In this document: positions 9,836 to 17,248 of the stretch, one piece after another
Numbering within the stretch: position 1 is the stretch's first letter
Layout: each line of letters opens with the position of its first letter
NCBI GenBank assembly: GCA_019116305.1
Contig: DXBY01000060.1
Location: 1-36,484 of the forward strand
DNA: 36,484 nucleotides
Direction of reading: 5' to 3'
Source: Candidatus Ruania gallistercoris
Lineage (GTDB): Bacteria > Actinomycetota > Actinomycetes > Actinomycetales > Beutenbergiaceae
Notes under the pieces: generated by a model
The model's database searches: none
What the model saw: the letters and a program-made list of their open reading frames with translations, nothing else
Told to the model about the DNA's origin: nothing
Position numbers and translations under genes: made by a program

Positions 9836-10504
9836 TCAGGAGCCCTTCGGCAGCTCCGCGGGCGTCTTCCGACTTTCCAGCACCTGGTCCACCAGGCCGT
9901 AGTCCTTGGCCTGCTCGGCGGAGAGGATCTTGTCCCGCTCGATGTCCTGGCGGACCTGCTCCAGCTTGGTCGAGCTGTGCCGCGCGATCGTGGTCTCCAA
10001 CCACTCCCGCATCCGCATCACCTCGTTGGCGTGGATCTCGATGTCCGAGGCCTGCGCGTAGCCGCCTTCGAGGGCCGGCTGGTGGATCAGCACCCGGGCG
10101 TTCGGCAGCGCGAGCCGCTTGCCCGGCGTACCGGCGGCGAGCAGCACCGCCGCAGCGGAGGCGGCCTGGCCGAGGCAGACCGTTTGGATCTGCGGCCGGA
10201 TGTACTGCATGGTGTCGTAGATCGCGGTCATCGCCGTGAAGGACCCACCCGGGGAGTTGATGTAGAGGGTGATGTCCTGGTCCGGGTCCTGGCTCTCCAG
10301 CACCAGCAGCTGGGCCATGATGTCGTCGGCGGAGGCATCGTCCACCTGCACGCCGAGGAAGATGATCCGATCCTCGAACAGCTTGGTGTACGGGTCCTGG
10401 CGTTTGAATCCATAGGGCGTGCGCTCCTCGAACTGCGGCAGCACGTATCGTGCCGACGGGGCGCTACCTGCCCGGCCGCCGAAAGCCTGGGGGGAAAAGT
10501 TCAC
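9836..10504 (-). CDS. clpP2: ATP-dependent Clp protease proteolytic subunit ClpP2
   Basis: This is a serine protease subunit of 222 residues that forms the mixed ClpP1P2 tetradecamer of actinobacteria. The catalytic triad is intact: Ser116 in LGQAASAAA, His141 in [10 protein letters not shown] and Asp191 in DIERDKIL. The active-site strand reads YINSPGG. The ORF track extends to 10633 over clpP1. GTG 10504 is preferred because gaggag lies 8 nt upstream, and it leaves a 29-bp gap from clpP1. The start gives an N-terminal extension [24 protein letters not shown] that is probably processed, as in other ClpP2 proteins. Confidence 0.96.
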   Translation of the reverse strand: MNFSPQAFGGRAGSAPSARYVLPQFEERTPYGFKRQDPYTKLFEDRIIFLGVQVDDASADDIMAQLLVLESQDPDQDITLYINSPGGSFTAMTAIYDTMQYIRPQIQTVCLGQAASAAAVLLAAGTPGKRLALPNARVLIHQPALEGGYAQASDIEIHANEVMRMREWLETTIARHSSTKLEQVRQDIERDKILSAEQAKDYGLVDQVLESRKTPAELPKGS

Positions 10505-10533
10505 GATTCTTGCTCCTCTTCGGTTCGCGGCGG

Positions 10534-11154
10534 TCAGGACTTCTGGGTGCCGCCACCGCCGGCCACAGCGGTCGCTTCGGTCACCACGTGGTCGATGAAG
10601 CCGTACTCCAGTGCCTGGTCCGCGGTGAACCACCGGTCCCGGTCGGCGTCACGGTTGATCTCCTCCACGCTGCGGCCGGTCTGCTCAGCGGTCAGCTCGG
10701 CCATCTGCTTCTTCATGTGCAGGATGAGTTCGGCGTTGATCTTGATGTCGGAGGCGGTGCCGCCGATGCCGCCGGAGGGCTGGTGCATCATCACCCGCGC
10801 GTGCGGGGTGGCGTACCGCTTCCCCTTGGCGCCGGAGGCGAGCAGGAACTGCCCCATGGACGCGGCCATGCCCATCGCCACCGTGGCCACATCGGGTGCC
10901 ACGTACTGCATCGTGTCGTAGATCGCCATCCCGGCGGTCACCGACCCGCCCGGGGAGTTGATGTACAGCCAGATGTCCCGGTCCGGGTCCTCGGCTGCCA
11001 GCAGCAGCATCTGCGCGCAGATCTGGTTCGCGTTCTCGTCGCGGACCTCCGAGCCCAGCCAGATGATGCGCTCCTTGAGCAGCCGGTTGTAGATGTGGTC
11101 GCCCAGAGCGAACCCTTGGGTGTCGCCGGCGGCGGCCTGCGGAAACTCACTCAC
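10534..11154 (-). CDS. clpP1: ATP-dependent Clp protease proteolytic subunit ClpP1
   Basis: This is the first subunit of the housekeeping ClpP1P2 protease, 206 residues. The triad is intact: Ser99 in GMAASMGQ, His124 in MMHQPSGG and Asp173 in DADRDRWF. The start is GTG 11154 with aggag about 8 nt upstream. It heads a clpP1-clpP2 operon with 29 bp between the genes. Two copies of an 11-bp ClgR-like element lie about 95-140 bp upstream, so stress-activated transcription by ClgR is likely. Confidence 0.97.
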   Translation of the reverse strand: MSEFPQAAAGDTQGFALGDHIYNRLLKERIIWLGSEVRDENANQICAQMLLLAAEDPDRDIWLYINSPGGSVTAGMAIYDTMQYVAPDVATVAMGMAASMGQFLLASGAKGKRYATPHARVMMHQPSGGIGGTASDIKINAELILHMKKQMAELTAEQTGRSVEEINRDADRDRWFTADQALEYGFIDHVVTEATAVAGGGGTQKS

Positions 11155-11249
11155 GTGTGTGCTCCTGATCGTCGGGTAGAGACTTGGTGGGTCCTGCGCA
11201 TGACACTAACGTCGCATCCGGGCCAGATCTGCCCGGCTCCGGCTGGTTT

Positions 11250-11260
11250 CGCTGACGGCG
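11250..11260. promoter_or_regulatory. ClgR-like operator, copy 1
   Basis: The sequence cgctgacggcg fits the ClgR core CGC-N5-GCG, and the fuller CGCYNANRGCG as remembered from corynebacterial work. It is preceded by gttt. It lies 95 bp upstream of the clpP1 start. An identical 11-mer occurs 34 bp away. Confidence 0.6.
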
Positions 11261-11283
11261 CAGCCCACCTCATGCTGTTCAGC

Positions 11284-11294
11284 CGCTGACGGCG
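11284..11294. promoter_or_regulatory. ClgR-like operator, copy 2
   Basis: This is an identical cgctgacggcg element, 34 bp centre-to-centre from copy 1. The duplication in the clpP1/tig intergenic space supports a regulatory role. It could serve clpP1, whose start is 129 bp away. Confidence 0.6.
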
Positions 11295-11351
11295 ACTCAC
11301 GCGGGCAGTTCCCCGCTCACCTGGCCTCCGCACGGCCACCGGGAGGACGAG

Positions 11352-11383
11352 CGCCCCCACCTCACCACGGTGAGGTGGGGGCG
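11352..11383 (-). terminator. Strong hairpin terminator of tig
   Basis: Perfect 15-nt arms cgcccccacctcacc and ggtgaggtgggggcg are separated by only 2 nt, so the terminal pairs open to form the loop. The hairpin begins 50 nt past the tig stop on the minus strand and separates tig from the clpP1 promoter region. Confidence 0.8.
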
Positions 11384-11433
11384 TCCAGTCGCGGTGCGTC
11401 GTCGCCGGTTCGCGCAGGAGCGACGCGGGCCGG

Positions 11434-12912
11434 TCAGGCCTTGGTGGCGTCCTCGGCGCTGTCGGCGCTCGGGGCGGAATCAGCGCTGTCAGCGGACTCC
11501 GCGGACTCGCCGGACTCCGCGCTCTCGGCCGATTCGCCGGACTCGGCACTCTCGCCGCTGACGTCCTCGACCACCACGGACTCGGTGCCCGCCCCGGCGG
11601 CCGCGGCCTCCTGAGCGGCAGCGGCGGCGTCCTCCTCGTCGGAACCGATGTAGGCGCTGAGGTCCACCTCGTTCCCGGCACCGTCCACGACCTTCACCTG
11701 GCGCAGGGCGACCGCGAGCGCCTTGTTCCGGGTCAGCTCGGCCACGAACAGGGAGATCTGGCCGCTCTGGCTGACCTGCTGGATGAACTCGCTCGGCTCC
11801 TGCCCGTACTGCTGCGCCGTGCGCATCAGGAACTCGAGCAGCTCGTTCTGCTCGATGTTCACCGTCACCTGGTCGGCGAGCGCGTCCAGCAGCAACTGGC
11901 GCTGCAGGGTCTTGGTGGTCTCCTCGGTGACCTCGGCGCGGTGCTCGTCGTCCTCGAGGCGGTTCTCGTTCTCCAGGTGCTGGTGCACCTCGTTCTCGAT
12001 CACGCCGGAGGGCAGCGGGAAGTCCGTGGCCTCCAGCAGGTGCTCGAGGAGCTGGTCGCGGGCGGCCACCGCCCGGTTGTTCTCCTTGGCGTCGGCCACC
12101 TGCGTGCGCAGGTCCTCCTCCAGCTCCGAGACGGTGTCGAACTCGGAGGCGGTCTGGGCGAACTCGTCGTCCACCTCCGGCAGCTCCTGCTCCTTGATCG
12201 CGGTCGGGGTGACCGTGACCTCGGCCTCCTCACCGGCCCGGTCCCCACCGGCCAGCGGTGCCGTGAAGGTGGTGGTCTCGTTCGCGGTCAGCCCGGTGAG
12301 CGCCTCGTCCAGGCCGTCCAACATGTTCCCGGACCCGATCTGGTAGGAGACGCCGGAGACCGAGTCGATCTCCTCCTCACCGATGGTGGCCCGCAGGTCC
12401 AGGGTGACGAAGTCGCCGTCGGCGGCGGCGCGCTCCACACCCACCAAGGTGGCGTAGCGCTCCCGCAGGGAGGTGAGCCGTTCCTGGACGTCGTCCTCGG
12501 TGACCTCCACATCCTCCAGCGTGAGGGTGATCTCCTCGAGCGCTGGCAGGGTGAAGTCCGGGCGGACGTCCATCTCCGCGGTGAACACCAGGTCCGGGGC
12601 GTCCTCGGTGAGCCCGGGCACCGCGGTGACCTCGATGCTCGGCTGGCCCAGCGGGCGCAGCTCGGTCTCGCTGATCGCCTGGCGGTACAGCTCCGGCAGC
12701 GCGTCGTTGACCGCGTGCTCCATCACCGCAGGCTTACCGACCCGCTGGTCGATGATCCGGGGCGGCACCTTGCCCTTGCGGAAGCCCGGGACGTTGATCT
12801 GCTCGGCGATGTGGGAGTACGCGTGGTCCACGCTCGGCTGCAGTTCGTCCAGAGGCACCTCAACGGTCAGCTTCGCCCGGGTGGGCTCGAGGTTCTCGAC
12901 GGCGCTCTTCAC
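11434..12912 (-). CDS. tig: Trigger factor, peptidyl-prolyl isomerase chaperone
   Basis: Trigger factor binds the ribosome exit tunnel and assists folding of nascent chains. The 492-residue product has the ribosome-binding N-domain with the signature INVPGFRKGKVPPRIIDQRVG, a central FKBP-type PPIase domain (DGDFVTLDLRATIG onward) and the helical C-terminal arms. The ORF track starts at 13035, but GTG 12912 (VKSAVENLEPTRAKL) matches the family start and has gtggag 9 nt upstream. The C-terminus is unusual: the last 40 residues are an acidic Ser/Ala/Glu/Asp repeat tail (ESGESAESAESGESAESADSAD and so on) ending in EDATKA. It is followed by a strong terminator and then the clpP1P2 operon. Confidence 0.96.
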   Translation of the reverse strand: MKSAVENLEPTRAKLTVEVPLDELQPSVDHAYSHIAEQINVPGFRKGKVPPRIIDQRVGKPAVMEHAVNDALPELYRQAISETELRPLGQPSIEVTAVPGLTEDAPDLVFTAEMDVRPDFTLPALEEITLTLEDVEVTEDDVQERLTSLRERYATLVGVERAAADGDFVTLDLRATIGEEEIDSVSGVSYQIGSGNMLDGLDEALTGLTANETTTFTAPLAGGDRAGEEAEVTVTPTAIKEQELPEVDDEFAQTASEFDTVSELEEDLRTQVADAKENNRAVAARDQLLEHLLEATDFPLPSGVIENEVHQHLENENRLEDDEHRAEVTEETTKTLQRQLLLDALADQVTVNIEQNELLEFLMRTAQQYGQEPSEFIQQVSQSGQISLFVAELTRNKALAVALRQVKVVDGAGNEVDLSAYIGSDEEDAAAAAQEAAAAGAGTESVVVEDVSGESAESGESAESAESGESAESADSADSAPSADSAEDATKA

Positions 12913-13177
12913 TACGTGCACTCCACTCGTGGGTCGGCGGGCCGGGCGGGGGCGAGGCCCTGATCGTCTGAATGTGTCCGCGGGCATGCAGGAGGGCATG
13001 CAGAAGCGAACAGCGGCCTCTATCGTACCTGCCACGGTGGCCCGGCCCTGACACGGCAGGGAGCACCGCCCAACGACGCTGCGATCGAGCCGGGGGCGCA
13101 GGCTCCGCTATCCTCACTCCGGTCCAGCCGTAGCAGCCGAGGGGTCGCTGCTGCGGGAGTCCTGACCAGGGAGAACG

Positions 13178-14065
13178 ATGCAGTTCCGATTCCGTCATGT
13201 GGTGCCTGCCGCCATCCTGCTCGCTGCTGCTGTGGGCTGCAGCAGCACCGGTACCGAGGATGCTTCGACCACGCCCGAGCCGGAGTACAGTCCGCTGGTC
13301 GAGGCACCGGAGACCGTGATCATCGCCCACCGTGGGTCTCCGCAGGAGGCTCCCGAGAACACCGTGCCCGCGTTCGAGGCTGCGGTCGAGGCCGGTGCCG
13401 ACCTGGTCGAGGTGGACGTGCAGCTCTCCGCCGACGGTGTGCCGTTCCTGTTCCATGACGAGACTCCTGAGCGCACCACAGATGTCGCGGAGGTGTTCCC
13501 GGACCGGGTCGAGGATCCGATCACCTCGTTCACCTGGGAGGAGCTACAGCAGCTGGACGCGGGGGCATGGTTCTCGGCTGCCTTCGAAGGGACCGCGATC
13601 CCAGGCCTCGACGAGGTGGCCGAGACGGTCGGTCCGGACGTCGGCGTGGATATTGAGATGAAGTCGCCGGAGACCTCCCCAGGCCTGGCCGAGGCTGTCG
13701 CCGAAGCACTCGGCACCGAGGCGTGGAGTGATCTCGTGGACAATGATCTGGTGGTGGTCTCCTCGTTCGATACGGACGCCGCCCGCACGTTCCACGAGGC
13801 ACTGCCCGAGGTCCCGGCTTGGCCGATCATCGGGGAGATCCCGGACCAGGCCTGGGTGGATGGCGTGACGGACTATGCCGCCGGGATCAAGGCCGACCAC
13901 CGCTACCTCACTCCGGAGACCTACGCCTATGCCGAGGCCGCGGATCTGCCGGTCTGGGCGTGGACGGTGAACAACCTGAACGACCTGCCCGACCTGGTGG
14001 AGATGGGCGTGACCGCAGTCATCACCGATGATCCGTGGTACGTGGGCCGGGCGCTCGGTCGCTGA
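13178..14065 (+). CDS. Glycerophosphodiester phosphodiesterase lipoprotein
   Basis: This 295-residue secreted lipoprotein of the GDPD family hydrolyses glycerophosphodiesters to glycerol 3-phosphate and an alcohol. The signal sequence MQFRFRHVVPAAILLAAAVGC has a lipobox with Cys21. The catalytic HRG appears in IIAHRGSPQEAPENTVPAF, the metal ligands in EVDVQLSADGVPFLFHDETPERTT, and the distal metal Glu in DIEMKSP. The C-terminal VWAWTVNN segment completes the barrel. ATG 13178 has a cagggag Shine-Dalgarno. It stands alone, divergent from tig and followed by a small hairpin and tRNA-Gly. It probably acts on the outer face of the membrane in phospholipid headgroup scavenging. Confidence 0.92.
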   Translation: MQFRFRHVVPAAILLAAAVGCSSTGTEDASTTPEPEYSPLVEAPETVIIAHRGSPQEAPENTVPAFEAAVEAGADLVEVDVQLSADGVPFLFHDETPERTTDVAEVFPDRVEDPITSFTWEELQQLDAGAWFSAAFEGTAIPGLDEVAETVGPDVGVDIEMKSPETSPGLAEAVAEALGTEAWSDLVDNDLVVVSSFDTDAARTFHEALPEVPAWPIIGEIPDQAWVDGVTDYAAGIKADHRYLTPETYAYAEAADLPVWAWTVNNLNDLPDLVEMGVTAVITDDPWYVGRALGR

Positions 14066-14090
14066 CTACTGGCGGGACGCTCCCCTGGCT

Positions 14091-14118
14091 GACCCGGAAC
14101 CTCTCCCCTGGCCGGGTC
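14091..14118. terminator. Bidirectional hairpin between glycerophosphodiesterase and tRNA-Gly
   Basis: This is the inverted repeat gacccgg/ccgggtc with a 14-nt loop, 25 nt after the gene stop and 7 nt past the encoded CCA of tRNA-Gly on the other strand. It lies between convergent transcripts. Confidence 0.5.
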
Positions 14119-14125
14119 GAAAAAT

Positions 14126-14199
14126 TGGAGCGGGTGACGGGAATCGAACCCGCACCATCTGCTTGGAAGGCAGAGGCTCTACCATTGAGCTACACCCGC
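14126..14199 (-). tRNA. tRNA-Gly (anticodon TCC)
   Basis: Read on the minus strand, GCGGGTG pairs with CACCCGC to form the acceptor stem. The D arm is GCTC..GAGC. The anticodon arm is TCTGC-CTTCCAA-GCAGA with anticodon TCC, and the T arm is GCGGG-TTCGATT-CCCGT. The discriminator is T and CCA is encoded (plus-strand tgg at 14126-14128). Confidence 0.97.
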
Positions 14200-14336
14200 G
14201 GGCGGGGACCAGCCTACCGGGTCCGAGCGGGTGGGTGCGCCGCTGGCTCCTAGCGCCGCGCTGGTCACCGGAGCCGGTCGACACGCTCTAGACTCGGTCT
14301 CGGTGCCCGCCGCTCGATCCGTTGCGGCCGGGCCCG

Positions 14337-14461
<125 letters not shown>

Positions 14462-14501
14462 CTTGTGTGTTGCCAGGATTTGGGAGGAGCGAAGCGACGG
14501 C

Positions 14502-14516
14502 TCCTGTCATCCCGAC
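14502..14516 (+). repeat. Duplicate of the tRNA-Pro 3' end
   Basis: The 15-mer tcctgtcatcccgac repeats 14397-14411, which is the T-stem 3' side plus acceptor 3' strand of tRNA-Pro, exactly 105 bp downstream. Just before it, caggatttg (14474-14482) is the reverse complement of caaatcctg in the T arm. It looks like a relic of a tRNA duplication or of an attachment site, but no integrase is present. Confidence 0.6.
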
Positions 14517-14526
14517 CACCTCCTCC

Positions 14527-14561
14527 TCTGCTCTCGGCAGCAGCCCGCTGCTCTGGGCAGC
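14527..14561. promoter_or_regulatory. Tandem PopR-like operators upstream of clpP3
   Basis: Two interrupted palindromes, TCTGCT-ctc-GGCAGC (14527-14541) and GCTGCT-ctg-GGCAGC (14547-14561), are spaced 20 bp centre to centre, which places them on one face of the helix. Each matches 9-10 of the 12 defined positions of TCTGCC-3N-GGCAGA, remembered as the PopR operator in front of Streptomyces clpP3. They end 42 bp before the clpP3 ATG. Confidence 0.65.
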
Positions 14562-14603
14562 GCCGCCGGGACTGCCACGGCTACCCGCGGCCACAGTGGG
14601 GGC

Positions 14604-15245
14604 ATGAGCGATGAGAACCCCACCCCGCCGCGGTTCGGCGAACGTGCCCGGGCTGAGCTGTATCACCAGCGTGTGCTCGTCCTGGACGGTCCGCTGGACG
14701 ACGACAACGGCATGCTGCTGCTGAGCCAACTCATCTCGCTGGCCGCAGAGGATGCCCGTGCCGAGATCTCCCTGTGGATCCACTCCCCGGGCGGCTCGGT
14801 GCCGTCGATGCTGGCGATCCGGGACGTGATGCGCACGATCGAACCGGATGTGGCCACCCTCGCCCTGGGCACCGCCTACAGCGCCGGCCAGTTCCTGCTC
14901 TCCGCCGGCACGCCGGGAAAACGCCGCGCACTCCCGCACTCCAGCATCCTCATGCATCAGGGCTCGGCCGGGTTCGCCGGCACCGCTGTGGATGTGGAGA
15001 CCCAGGCGGACGAGCTCCGCCACACCCGGGACACCGTGCTCGGGCTGATCGCCGAGGACACCGGCCAGGATCCGGACACGGTGTTCAGCGACTCCCTGCA
15101 CGACCGCTGGTTCACCGCCGAGCAGGCTCTCGCCTACGGCTTCATCGACGAGATCGTCGACTCCTTCCGCACCCTGGCACCGTCCCGCCCGCGATCGGCG
15201 GGGATCGGCGCTGCGTTGCCCGTCTCCGCAGGAGGTCCGCGATGA
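14604..15245 (+). CDS. clpP3: ClpP-family protease subunit, second set (ClpP3-like)
   Basis: This 213-residue ClpP paralogue is distinct from ClpP1/ClpP2. The triad is intact: Ser93 in LGTAYSAGQFLLSAG, His118 in ILMHQGSAGFAG and Asp167 in SLHDRWFTAEQA. The sheet motif IHSPGGSVPSML is present with its oxyanion loop. ATG 14604 has gtggggg upstream. The stop codon overlaps the next start (ATGA), so translation is coupled to clpP4 and the two should be made in equal amounts. By analogy with Streptomyces clpP3-clpP4, this would be a reserve ClpP core induced when ClpP1P2 activity falls. The tandem operators upstream and the regulator downstream fit that. The numbering is by position and analogy rather than established orthology. 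Confidence 0.92.
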   Translation: MSDENPTPPRFGERARAELYHQRVLVLDGPLDDDNGMLLLSQLISLAAEDARAEISLWIHSPGGSVPSMLAIRDVMRTIEPDVATLALGTAYSAGQFLLSAGTPGKRRALPHSSILMHQGSAGFAGTAVDVETQADELRHTRDTVLGLIAEDTGQDPDTVFSDSLHDRWFTAEQALAYGFIDEIVDSFRTLAPSRPRSAGIGAALPVSAGGPR

Positions 15246-15844
15246 GCACCTACACCGTTCCGAACGTGATCGCCGCCCACCCGCGGGGCGAGCGGATCAT
15301 GGATGTCTACTCCCACCTGCTCACTGACCGGATCGTCTACCTCGGCACCCCGATCGATGCCGGGGTGGCGAATGTGCTGATCGCCCAGCTGCTGCACCTG
15401 GAGTCGGACAACCCCGATGCGGACATCCAGCTCTACATCAACTGCGAGGGCGGCGACCCGAGTGCGATGCTCGCCGTCGTGGACACGATGCGCTACGTCC
15501 GCCCGGACGTGGCCACCATCTGCGTCGGCCAGGCGGTCGCAGTGGGCGCCGTGCTGCTCGCCGCCGGCACTCCGGGAAAGCGAGCGTCACTGCCGCACGC
15601 CCGGATGGTGCTGCACCAGCCGGTCGGCCGCGGTCAGGGCGCCATCCCGGACCTGATCGTGCAGGCCGACGAGCTCGTCCGGGTGCGCTCGGACATCGAG
15701 GAGATCCTTGCGGCGGCGACCGGGCATCCCGCCGCCACGCTGCGTGCCGATACCGACCGGGATCGAGTGCTGACCGCCGCGGCCGCTGTCGAATACGGCC
15801 TGATCGACACGGTGCTCAGCGAGCGGGAGCGGATCACCAGCTGA
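15242..15844 (+). CDS. clpP4: ClpP paralogue lacking the catalytic serine (ClpP4/ClpR-like)
   Basis: This 200-residue ClpP-fold protein is translationally coupled to clpP3. The fold is well preserved ([47 protein letters not shown]), with His125 and Asp174 in place. The nucleophile motif GQAAS reads GQAVA, so the codon at 15539-15541 is gca (Ala100). The oxyanion-side motif INSPGG is altered to INCEGG. It is therefore predicted to be proteolytically dead but able to assemble, like ClpR subunits of cyanobacteria and plastids. It probably forms a mixed ring with ClpP3 and provides docking or gating. The gene is full length with no frameshift. A hairpin separates it from the convergent regulator. 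Confidence 0.93.
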   Translation: MSTYTVPNVIAAHPRGERIMDVYSHLLTDRIVYLGTPIDAGVANVLIAQLLHLESDNPDADIQLYINCEGGDPSAMLAVVDTMRYVRPDVATICVGQAVAVGAVLLAAGTPGKRASLPHARMVLHQPVGRGQGAIPDLIVQADELVRVRSDIEEILAAATGHPAATLRADTDRDRVLTAAAAVEYGLIDTVLSERERITS

Positions 15845-15850
15845 GTCCCC

Positions 15851-15898
15851 GGGTCGTCCGGTCAAGCGTGCGTCAGAGCGATTCTGACCGGACGACCC
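15851..15898. terminator. Bidirectional terminator between clpP4 and the regulator
   Basis: Perfect 14-bp arms gggtcgtccggtca and tgaccggacgaccc with a 20-nt loop lie between the two convergent stops (15844 and 15918). Confidence 0.8.
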
Positions 15899-15917
15899 AG
15901 AAGTGGGGTGGGGCGGG

Positions 15918-16292
15918 TCAGGCGGCGAGTGCGAAGCCCTGACCCGAGGGCCGGGTGACATTCGCAGGCACCTGGCGCTGCGCCGTCGCCCGCTGCCCGT
16001 TCAGCTCCCGAGCCACCGCGACGGTCAGGTCCAGCAGAGTGACCTCGAGCGCACCGGCCACCGCCGCGATCATCTCGCTGGACGGCTCCTTGATGCCGCG
16101 TTCGATCTCGGACAGGTACTGCGGCGAGATCCCGGCGCGCTCCGCCGTCTCGGTGAGGGTCTGCCCGCGCTCGGTGCGCTCCCGGCGCAGCCGCCGCCCG
16201 AGCAGATGGCGCCAGAGCGGTTCGCGTGCGGTGCGGCCCGGTCGCGGCGCTTCGGGCGAGGTGGGCACGGCGTGGAGTCGTCGGTTACGCAT
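15918..16292 (-). CDS. XRE-family regulator of ClgR/PopR type with FALAA tail
   Basis: This 124-residue DNA-binding protein has a Cro/C1 helix-turn-helix at about residues 30-85: LGRRLRRERTERGQTLTETAERAGISPQYLSEIERGIKEPSSEMIAAVAGALEVTL. It is close to the ClgR and PopR regulators of clp genes. The C-terminus, GQGFALAA, resembles the ssrA tag end YALAA, and C-terminal Ala-Ala is known to drive ClpP-dependent degradation of PopR in Streptomyces. Its position beside clpP3-clpP4 with PopR-like operators suggests it activates that pair; it may also act at the clpP1 ClgR-like sites. No Shine-Dalgarno precedes ATG 16292, but TAGCAT ends 5 nt upstream, so the mRNA may be leaderless. An internal GTG (residue 9) is an alternative start. 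Confidence 0.88.
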   Translation of the reverse strand: MRNRRLHAVPTSPEAPRPGRTAREPLWRHLLGRRLRRERTERGQTLTETAERAGISPQYLSEIERGIKEPSSEMIAAVAGALEVTLLDLTVAVARELNGQRATAQRQVPANVTRPSGQGFALAA

Positions 16293-16297
16293 AGTTG

Positions 16298-16303
16298 ATG
16301 CTA
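16298..16303 (-). promoter_or_regulatory. -10 element giving a leaderless mRNA for the regulator
   Basis: TAGCAT (minus strand) is followed by 5 nt and then the ATG at 16292. This is the -10/ATG spacing typical of actinobacterial leaderless genes. No Shine-Dalgarno is present. No clear -35 was seen. Confidence 0.45.
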
Positions 16304-16342
16304 GAACCGCACCCCCGGGTCGACGGCGGTCTTCCGCTCAGA

Positions 16343-16362
16343 GCAGAGACGACCACCTCTGC
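16343..16362. promoter_or_regulatory. Everted GCAGAG/CTCTGC repeat upstream of the regulator
   Basis: gcagag-N8-ctctgc lies about 50-70 bp upstream of the regulator start. The half-sites are the same pentamers (GCAGA, TCTGC) as in the operator-like repeats before clpP3, but in the opposite arrangement. Autoregulation is possible, though unproven. Confidence 0.3.
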
Positions 16363-16385
16363 GCATGCGGCAGCAGGCATAAAGA

Positions 16386-16421
16386 CACCGGCCGCCCCCG
16401 CTGTCGCGGGAACGGCCGGTG
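16386..16421 (-). terminator. Terminator of the rpmE2-rpmF operon
   Basis: The outer stem caccggccg/cggccggtg encloses an inner stem cccgc/gcggg with loop tgtc. On the minus strand it is followed by tcttta, a T-rich tail. It begins 18 nt beyond the rpmF stop. Confidence 0.8.
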
Positions 16422-16438
16422 GATGAGTCTGGTCTCGC

Positions 16439-16609
16439 TCAGTCCTCGACGTCGACCAGGCCGCGCTCGACGGCGCGAGCCAGGCGCCGCGGCACCTTGA
16501 CCTCACGCCCACCGGAGCGGACCGGGACGAGGTCCGTGGGCTGCGCCTTCCACTGCGAACGGCGCGAGCGGGTGTTGCTGCGCGACATCTTGCGCTTGGG
16601 AACTGCCAT
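16439..16609 (-). CDS. rpmF: 50S ribosomal protein L32 (bL32)
   Basis: This 56-residue ribosomal protein is too short for the ORF track. The translation begins [23 protein letters not shown], the universal L32 N-terminus, and ends RGLVDVED before TGA. It lacks the CxxC zinc ribbon, so it is the zinc-independent form. ATG 16609 follows ggtag on the minus strand. It lies 99 bp downstream of rpmE2 on the same strand and shares its terminator. Confidence 0.96.
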   Translation of the reverse strand: MAVPKRKMSRSNTRSRRSQWKAQPTDLVPVRSGGREVKVPRRLARAVERGLVDVED

Positions 16610-16708
16610 GGGCCCTACCTCCCCTTCTGTCGTGGTGTGTCCACCGGCACGCAGACGTGCACGGTGTGGAAATGGTCACCGCCGGGGATCGGGTCCCGGC
16701 GGGTCGGC

Positions 16709-16966
16709 TCAGGCCTTGGCGCCCGCCTTGGCGTACCGCTGGCGGAACTTCTCCACGCGGCCGGCGGTGTCCAGGATCTTCTGCTTACCGGTGTAGAACG
16801 GGTGCGAGGCCGAGGAGATGTCCACGTCCACGACCGGGTAGGTGTTCCCGTCCTCCCACTCCACCGTCGTCTCCGAGGTGAGGGTGGACCGGGTCAGAAT
16901 GGAAAAGTTCGCGGAGATGTCCCGGAACACGACCGGCCGGTACTCCGGGTGAATGTCCTTCTTCAT
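16709..16966 (-). CDS. rpmE2: 50S ribosomal protein L31 type B
   Basis: This 85-residue L31 is of the cysteine-less B type. It starts [28 protein letters not shown] and contains [22 protein letters not shown]. The absence of zinc-binding cysteines fits forms often produced when zinc is scarce, but no clear Zur box was seen upstream. ATG 16966 has aggaag about 6 nt upstream. It forms an operon with rpmF. Confidence 0.96.
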   Translation of the reverse strand: MKKDIHPEYRPVVFRDISANFSILTRSTLTSETTVEWEDGNTYPVVDVDISSASHPFYTGKQKILDTAGRVEKFRQRYAKAGAKA

Positions 16967-17248
16967 GTCTGCTTCCTACCTAGTTCGACTGCGCGATTGC
17001 GGCGTCAGGAGTGGGGCTGGCGGCGCCCGAACTTCTCCTCCGCCCTGGCAGCGCACGCTGGGCGCGCCAGAGATCAGTCACGAAGCGCCCGGACGATGAT
17101 ACCCACAAGTCGGGCCGAACACCTAGCCGCGCCGCGTGCATCCGCCCTGGTCGGGCGCGGATGTGACGTATCGCTCACCCTGAGTAGGGTTGTGCTGCGT
17201 GGGCCGGCTCGGTCCCCGCCCCTCGATCGACGTGAGGTGTTCGCCGCA

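Noticed and set aside
16967-17248. Zur box upstream of rpmE2/rpmF
   Set aside because: The cysteine-free L31 and L32 suggest zinc control, but no AT-rich Zur-type palindrome was found in the interval.
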